Below, in pieces: positions 5,201 through 7,967 of a stretch of DNA of 7,967 nt (the stretch's first letter is position 1; every line of letters begins with the position of its first letter). The notes under the pieces are model-generated. The model worked only from the letters and a program-made list of their open reading frames with translations, did no database searches and had not been told where the DNA came from. This DNA is from Oscillospiraceae bacterium (GTDB lineage: Bacteria > Bacillota > Clostridia > UBA1381), in assembly GCA_022508725.1 (NCBI GenBank), contig JAFLUR010000096.1, forward strand, positions 1-7,967. Reading direction: 5' to 3'. The translations under genes were made by a program, and so were the position numbers.

Positions 5201-7100
5201 AGATTATTCCATGGTTTTTGTAACCGAGGACGGTTATGTTCTCAATGCGATCTATGACAATCCGGAAACTAAAAACGGAGGCCCTCTTCAGGACACCAAA
5301 TTCCAGCTCATCTCAAACCGAAATGTTATAAACGGACCCACAATATTAAATAATTATCTGTCGGGAGATTATACATCGGATAATTTGAAGATACGTTTTG
5401 AGGATACCACATCGAAAAGCTTTGAATGGAATTACACAACGAAGCGCGAAGATGACCCGACAACCCGGGGTATAAAATACAGCGGAACATTTAAAATGAG
5501 CAATTCGGAAAATGACTCCGTGCTCAAATTATACCCGACATCGTCGGACGCAAACAGAGACGTGGGAAGTATTGTTACTTATTACTATACGTTTAAAAAT
5601 CCCGAAATAAACATTCTTGTAAAGCCGTATGAGGATTCCGGAAAGATTTTTGTGGATGTCACGCTCAAACCCACAATATCGGGATATGATGAAATATATT
5701 ACACAATAAATGATATTGATGGAAAAAACAAAAAAAATCCGAGCAATAACGCAAATGACAAGAACAGTATTCGTTATGACAAGAAAATCACTCTTGATGA
5801 GCCAAAGCTTCTTAATGTCATAGCATATTGCGGAAACGAGAAATCATCTGTTACGGAGTTTACAATATCCATTCCGGAAAATCTCGATGAATACAAAAAC
5901 GCCACCTATGTGGAGGATACCGAGATTGAACAAAATACGGTCTGGGAAAAATCAAAGTCACCGTACTATGTTCAGAACGATCTCAGAATAAACACAGGCG
6001 CGACCCTTACAATAGAGCCGGGAGTCGATGTTAAATGCGGAAAGGACGTCAAGATAATCGTAAACGGTTCTCTCAGCGCTTTGGGAACGGAGGACGATCC
6101 TATAAACTTCGCCAACTACACTACCGATAATTGGGCGGGAATTGATTTTGTAACCGGTATTAACAACATAGATAAAAACAATGCGTTCGGATATGTCAAC
6201 ATAACAGGCGCAAATGACGGCGTATTTCTTGCCACACCCATAACCACCTTTAAAAATTATAAGGATGACGATAACGGAGGCTATGCCGAAATAGGCAATA
6301 TCAATATTATTGACGGTGTAAATGCCATGACGGTAAATTCGCGTTCATATCATATTTCGGACAGTAAATTCAACAATAACGAAAAAACCGCTTTTAACGT
6401 GACCGTAAACGGCCGCGGAACGGTCGCGAACGGTTGTGAGTTCAGCTACAGCGGAACGGGACTTAATGTGAACGGAGAAAACATAGATGTTACAAATTCA
6501 AAGATCATTCAGAACAGCGAGGTGGGCGTTCAGACAAACAGCGTGACCTCCTGCTCCGTAACGGGCAGCGAAATATACAATAACCTTCTCAACGTAAGAA
6601 CGGGTATTGTGCCCGATCCCGATAATACGTTACTGGATTTCAGATATAACTATTGGTTCAATTTCAGTGAAACGTTTATCAGGAAAACCATAAGGGATTA
6701 TGATAATGACAAGACATTCTCAAAGGTCAACATCACCGGTTTTGACGACTCGAGAAAAGCGGATTACGAAAAGATAGAAATAACGATTCCGAAAAATCAG
6801 AATAACGTTATGTTCTCGCCCGCAACCGCAAAGGATACCGAAAGTATTTCGTTTGAGGTGTCCGAGGGTTATACCGAGGGTATGGAATTTATAGCCGCGG
6901 TTTATACAAAAGGCGGCGAATTGGCGGCGGTATACAAAGCGGTGCCGGACATCAACAGGAATGTGACTTTCTCTACCGTCGGCGAAAATAAAAAGCCCGA
7001 CCCCGCTCTTTCAAACCCGGATATCGGACGCATAAAGATATTTGCATGGGATGATATGACCACAATGGTTCCGGTGCTTAATCCGGTTGTTATAGAATAA
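2124..7100 (+). CDS. Large secreted RCC1-repeat / beta-helix protein
   Basis: The protein has 1658 residues. I do not recognise a named gene or an enzymatic domain. Order of parts: Sec signal peptide (1-27); acidic, Thr/Glu-rich linker (28-125) with a DTEIx repeat; seven divergent RCC1-like blades (132-430); a beta-rich insert (about 450-697) with a Tyr-rich patch (661-680); seven more RCC1-like blades (698-1045), five of them very regular; a further beta-rich stretch (1050-1160); a chitobiase-C/Fn3-like module (1164-1250); a right-handed beta-helix (1258-1515); and a C-terminal module (1548-1658). There is no LPxTG motif, SLH domain, dockerin or C-terminal membrane segment, so it is probably secreted or loosely held at the surface. 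A binding or adhesion role is my inference from RCC1 and beta-helix scaffolds. It sits 27 nt after pyrD with no terminator between and ends before a strong terminator. The start is supported by GGAGG and the signal peptide. Confidence 0.9.
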   Translation: MNKKNLLRVFAFICTAAMISNSVIVTAKIDTENYSEDIVDTEIDDTEIAGTEIDTGYEGIYTNTDEIFGTEKNDEEKAESGNLILPVSELPEKENVRTLPAGKIFNETAELFEDEDVFPLTIEKMGYKKDPWSDNIVAVNGSYNDSFLAYSNTDGSVTPIDMGTGVYYDKNQIKDFLDVTYLSAAGTYLSGIKNDGTVFTTRPTPAYGISGVTNLWENIAQISAYETYILGLKKDGNVIYEKMYENSSTDKNIEFLRDISEWSDIVKVSAAQYNAVGLCKDGTVKNVTQTENQTSHKVYGDECTEWSNITDIVATESFTVGVTADHKVKVADATLSDFGYNVTQESGKDEWSDIAKVAAYSHSDTGYIVGLKTDGTVVMSTQKTPFSDTVLAGLTGAISKWEDIVDIYAAKDYILAETKSGEFVYAVAQINSTSTLKAGYLSKINEISDIEKQLRPTVSYIYAKDEALGYDTCRLNIANNYESNFSDTKYDLTIMEYDEENDRIVCIPLEKDENGNTLIVNDDGTKTPIRVTEETKYDILTFKNDVPSKYKKEISVNRDDFVAEIVVNGANSYVSRDGAPVEFSFTAVYNGKETDAYDLRYVDNYRDSADNANDYTAGEKIKVNSVSSSFDMYGELKDSAVYKSDGTIEKAAIKTDFVNRKYYYFYSPSDYSCYYPEPSYPMTELGYQRMQAGELMTKSNIVKAAAGSKLALVLQTNGTVQGSYNSEVTDKVRQEAIQGNVFKMASPATNNSVTQASTVGAFKETDYSCVGNWRMISDIAVGNAHVLGLRQDGTVIAAGSNDNNQSDVTEWNDIVKIAAGSYHSVGLKNDGTVVAAGSNARNQCAVSQWQNIYSIAAGANYTVGLTNDGEILFAGDTSQGQDDVSSWSRDIIDISAGTNTVMGLDKYGKVTFAGLDAAELNEKVSDWENIVSIEAGANMFVGIDIEGYLHYAYPKTLSKDADIDGAVLYINGGGDKWVSMQGEGKTENWYKPENRGPVFDYLNYNLVSVDKDGNYRKIRYSAAAVGDYSMVFVTEDGYVLNAIYDNPETKNGGPLQDTKFQLISNRNVINGPTILNNYLSGDYTSDNLKIRFEDTTSKSFEWNYTTKREDDPTTRGIKYSGTFKMSNSENDSVLKLYPTSSDANRDVGSIVTYYYTFKNPEINILVKPYEDSGKIFVDVTLKPTISGYDEIYYTINDIDGKNKKNPSNNANDKNSIRYDKKITLDEPKLLNVIAYCGNEKSSVTEFTISIPENLDEYKNATYVEDTEIEQNTVWEKSKSPYYVQNDLRINTGATLTIEPGVDVKCGKDVKIIVNGSLSALGTEDDPINFANYTTDNWAGIDFVTGINNIDKNNAFGYVNITGANDGVFLATPITTFKNYKDDDNGGYAEIGNINIIDGVNAMTVNSRSYHISDSKFNNNEKTAFNVTVNGRGTVANGCEFSYSGTGLNVNGENIDVTNSKIIQNSEVGVQTNSVTSCSVTGSEIYNNLLNVRTGIVPDPDNTLLDFRYNYWFNFSETFIRKTIRDYDNDKTFSKVNITGFDDSRKADYEKIEITIPKNQNNVMFSPATAKDTESISFEVSEGYTEGMEFIAAVYTKGGELAAVYKAVPDINRNVTFSTVGENKKPDPALSNPDIGRIKIFAWDDMTTMVPVLNPVVIE
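2241..2285 (+). repeat. 15-bp in-frame tandem repeat (three units)
   Basis: Three 15-nt units begin at 2241, 2256 and 2271, with the core gataccgaaat (ggtaccgaaat in the third). They encode DTEID-DTEIA-GTEID, residues 40-54. A related gataccgaaa lies just upstream at 2211, and gataccgg follows at 2283. Unit length is a multiple of three, so gain or loss of units would keep the frame. The units sit in the acidic linker after the signal peptide. Confidence 0.8.
2517..3413 (+). repeat. First RCC1-like repeat set (about seven blades)
   Basis: Residues 132-430 contain seven copies of a pattern W-x-(D/N)-I-x-x-(I/V)-x-A, then about eight residues, then G-(L/I)-x-x-D-G-x-V. The units begin near residues 132, 177, 216, 262, 306, 351 and 401. 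Clear examples are WSDIVKVSAAQYNAVGLCKD and WENIAQISAYETYILGLKKD. Spacing is about 44-50 residues in the later units. The copies are divergent: unit 5 has ADHKV in place of DGTV. Seven units would suit the seven-bladed RCC1 propeller fold; the fold itself is inferred. Confidence 0.75.
4215..5258 (+). repeat. Second RCC1-like repeat set (about seven blades, five highly regular)
   Basis: Residues 698-1045 hold RCC1-like units starting near 698, 773, 811, 849, 887, 927 and 1015. The units starting at Trp 773, 811, 849 and 887 are 38-40 residues each. Two close examples are WNDIVKIAAGSYHSVGLKND and WQNIYSIAAGANYTVGLTND, followed by (G)TVVAAGSN or EILFAGD. The first and last units are separated from the core by inserts, so their assignment is weaker. 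The 12-mer GACGGAACGGTT, coding for the DGTV core, occurs at 4497 and 4611, and also at 2706 and 2964 in the first set. Confidence 0.8.
5613..5873 (+). other. Chitobiase C-terminal / Fn3-like module in the secreted protein
   Basis: Residues 1164-1250 include GKIFVDVTLKP, then DEIYYTIND(I)DG, a polar loop rich in Asn and Lys, YDKKITLDEP, and LLNVIAYCGNEKSSVTEFTI. The order 'x-V-T-L, then IYYTx-D-G, then a charged loop, then I-x-A-x-A' resembles the CHB_HEX_C-type beta-sandwich often found in secreted Clostridia proteins. It would act as a spacer or weak carbohydrate-binding part. The assignment is by eye only. Confidence 0.55.
5895..6668 (+). other. Right-handed beta-helix region of the secreted protein
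   Basis: Residues 1258-1515 open with a typical beta-helix entry: VWEKSKSPYYVQNDLRIN, TGATLTIEPGVDVKCG, VNGSLSALGTEDDPINF. Repeating coils follow, spaced about 21-24 residues apart, beginning near 1411 (ISDSKFNNNEKTAFNVTV), 1435 (ANGCEFSYSGTGLNV), 1456 (VTNSKIIQNSEVGVQTNS) and 1479 (VTGSEIYNNLLNV). The recurring x-N-N-x and S-K-x-x-N positions look like the Asn ladder of PbH1 repeats. The helix ends at DFRYNYWFN (1505-1513), which resembles the N-x-W closing motif common after such helices. No catalytic pattern of a polysaccharide lyase is visible. Confidence 0.75.
6765..7097 (+). other. C-terminal module of the secreted protein with IKIFAWDD motif
   Basis: Residues 1548-1658 begin with KIEITIPKNQNNVMFSP and contain MEFIAAVYTKGGELAAVY, ending in RIKIFAWDDMTTMVPVLNP. 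From memory, many secreted proteins of gut Clostridia end with a similar 'V-K-x-F-x-W-D-x-x-x-x-x-x-P' stretch after a beta-sandwich that contains 'A-x-Y-x-x-x-G-x-L'. Its role is unknown to me. It may be a folding or surface-retention module. Confidence 0.5.
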
Positions 7101-7112
7101 GAAAGACGCATT

Positions 7113-7144
7113 AAAAAGGGACGGATGATTTTACGTCCCTTTTT
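7113..7144 (+). terminator. Intrinsic terminator after the RCC1-repeat gene
   Basis: An 11-bp perfect stem pairs AAAAAGGGACG (7113-7123) with CGTCCCTTTTT (7134-7144) around a 10-nt loop, starting 12 nt after the stop codon. The A-tract and T-tract flank a GGGACG core, so it could act in both directions. It separates the pyr/secreted-protein unit from the ABC ATPase gene. Confidence 0.9.
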
Positions 7145-7283
7145 GAACGAAAGAGGAGAGAAGCGGCGCGAAGCCGGAAAAATCCTTATGTTTAATGACC
7201 ATATTCGGGAAATATTTGAATTTTTTCAGTAATTTTAGTCATATTCACTAATAAATAATGAATAATTTTGTGTAAATAGAGTA

Positions 7284-7315
7284 TTTCAATTTGTACAAAA
7301 ATATGTTATTATAAT
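7284..7315 (+). promoter_or_regulatory. Probable promoter of the ABC ATPase gene
   Basis: A perfect TATAAT occurs at 7310-7315. Overlapping it is an extended -10 reading TGTTATTAT (7304-7312), with TTTCAA at 7284-7289 as a weak -35 at a 17-nt spacer. TTGTAC at 7291-7296 looks more like a -35 but lies only 13 nt from TATAAT. Start of transcription near 7318-7322 would give a leader of roughly 36-40 nt. The region 7145-7357 contains no gene; its first 35 bases are purine and GC rich and the rest is strongly AT rich. Confidence 0.5.
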
Positions 7316-7340
7316 AGTGCGATTAATATTATTTATTTGA

Positions 7341-7346
7341 GAGGAG
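7341..7346 (+). promoter_or_regulatory. Ribosome binding site of the ABC ATPase gene
   Basis: GAGGAG lies 11 nt before the ATG at 7358. This spacing is slightly long but acceptable. The start it selects gives MADLQLKNIYKKY, the usual beginning of MsmX/UgpC-type ATPases. Confidence 0.75.
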
Positions 7347-7357
7347 ATTTTTTAAAG

Positions 7358-7967
7358 ATGGCAGATTTGCAATTAAAAAACATTTACAAAAAATATGCCG
7401 GAGGTGTTACGGCCGTAAGTGACTTTTGCCTTGATATAGCCGATAAAGAATTTATTATTTTGGTCGGACCTTCGGGATGCGGTAAATCGACAACACTCAG
7501 AATGATCGCCGGTCTTGAAGAGATCAGCGAGGGTGAGCTTTACATCGGCGGCAAGCTTATGAATGACATTGCTCCGAAAGACAGAGATATTGCGATGGTT
7601 TTCCAAAACTACGCGCTCTATCCGCATATGACGGTTTTTGAGAATATGGCATTCGGTCTTAAGCTCCGTAAAACACCTAAGGATGAGATTAAAAAGCGTG
7701 TTATCGAAGCCGCTAAAATTCTTGATATTGAACATCTTCTTGACAGAAAGCCGAAGGCTTTGTCCGGCGGTCAGAGACAGAGAGTTGCTCTCGGTCGTGC
7801 CATTGTGCGTGATCCTAAAGTATTCCTTATGGATGAGCCTCTTTCAAACCTTGATGCTAAGCTCAGAGTTCAGATGAGAACTGAAATCAAGAAGCTTCAC
7901 AACAAGCTCCAGACAACGATTATCTATGTAACACATGACCAGACAGAAGCTATGACACTGGGAACCA
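7358..7967 (+). CDS. Sugar ABC transporter ATP-binding protein, MsmX/UgpC/MalK type (3' end outside window)
   Basis: This is the cytoplasmic ATPase that powers CUT1-type sugar uptake through a partner permease pair and binding protein. The visible 203 residues cover the whole nucleotide-binding core: Walker A GPSGCGKST (37-45), Q-loop VFQNYALYPH (81-90, Gln83), signature LSGGQRQRVALGRAI (135-149), Walker B VFLMDEP (155-161), D-loop SNLDAKLR (163-170), and switch His193 in YVTHDQTEAMT. All ATPase residues are intact. The regulatory OB-fold half expected after about residue 235 is beyond the window. YALYPHMTVFENMAFGL and SNLDAKLR are typical of the MsmX/UgpC/MalK group. In Bacillota such an ATPase is often a stand-alone gene serving several sugar transporters. 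The separate terminator and promoter here fit that, but downstream genes are not visible. I leave the symbol blank because msmX, msmK, ugpC and malK cannot be told apart from this part. Confidence 0.95.
   Translation, partial: MADLQLKNIYKKYAGGVTAVSDFCLDIADKEFIILVGPSGCGKSTTLRMIAGLEEISEGELYIGGKLMNDIAPKDRDIAMVFQNYALYPHMTVFENMAFGLKLRKTPKDEIKKRVIEAAKILDIEHLLDRKPKALSGGQRQRVALGRAIVRDPKVFLMDEPLSNLDAKLRVQMRTEIKKLHNKLQTTIIYVTHDQTEAMTLGT

Noticed and set aside
7164..7176. Small GC hairpin CGGC-gcgaa-GCCG as a second terminator or riboswitch part
   Set aside because: The stem is only 4 bp and there is no T-tract after it. I recognise no known riboswitch core in 7145-7357.
7188..7232. Fourteen-codon frame MFNDHIREIFEFFQ in the leader of the ABC ATPase gene
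   Set aside because: No ribosome binding site at a useful distance (the nearest GAGGAG is about 30 nt upstream) and no regulatory context such as an attenuator follows.
7291..7315. TTGTAC and TATAAT as a standard promoter pair
   Set aside because: The spacer is 13 nt, too short for the main sigma factor; the pairing with TTTCAA and the extended -10 was preferred, with moderate confidence.
7373..7735. Antisense open frame opposite the ABC ATPase gene
   Set aside because: The + strand frame carries Walker A, the Q-loop, the signature and Walker B; the antisense product has no recognisable features.

Overview
The window looks like chromosome from a low-to-moderate GC member of the Bacillota, probably a gut-type Clostridia species. 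This rests on the two-subunit NAD-linked dihydroorotate dehydrogenase (PyrK with PyrD type 1B), strong AGGAGG-type ribosome binding sites before every gene, an MsmX/UgpC-type sugar ABC ATPase, and an RCC1-repeat surface protein of a kind I associate with gut Clostridia. The species cannot be named from the sequence. All genes lie on the + strand.

Layout. Positions 1-417 hold the C-terminal part of pyrF (orotidine 5'-phosphate decarboxylase). It is followed after 4 nt by pyrK (422-1192, TTG start), which overlaps pyrD (1185-2096) by 8 nt. These three are the tail of a de novo pyrimidine operon. PyrD with PyrK oxidises dihydroorotate to orotate and passes electrons via FMN, a 2Fe-2S cluster and FAD to NAD+. 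PyrF makes UMP from OMP. The pyrE step that links them is not in the window.

Only 27 nt after pyrD, with no recognisable terminator, a 1658-codon gene begins (2124-7100). It encodes a secreted modular protein with no recognised enzymatic domain: signal peptide, acidic linker with a 15-bp tandem repeat, about seven RCC1-like blade repeats, a beta-rich insert with a tyrosine-rich patch, a second set of about seven RCC1-like blades, a chitobiase-C/Fn3-like module, a right-handed beta-helix, and a C-terminal domain ending in an IKIFAWDD motif. This is the most unusual object in the window. Nothing in the sequence proves its ligand or its link to pyrimidine metabolism.

A clear intrinsic terminator (7113-7144) closes this unit. 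An AT-rich 213-bp leader (7145-7357) with a probable promoter then precedes an ABC transporter ATPase of the MsmX/UgpC/MalK type (7358 to the window end, cut at the 3' side after 203 codons). I found no tRNA, rRNA, CRISPR array, insertion sequence or phage gene.
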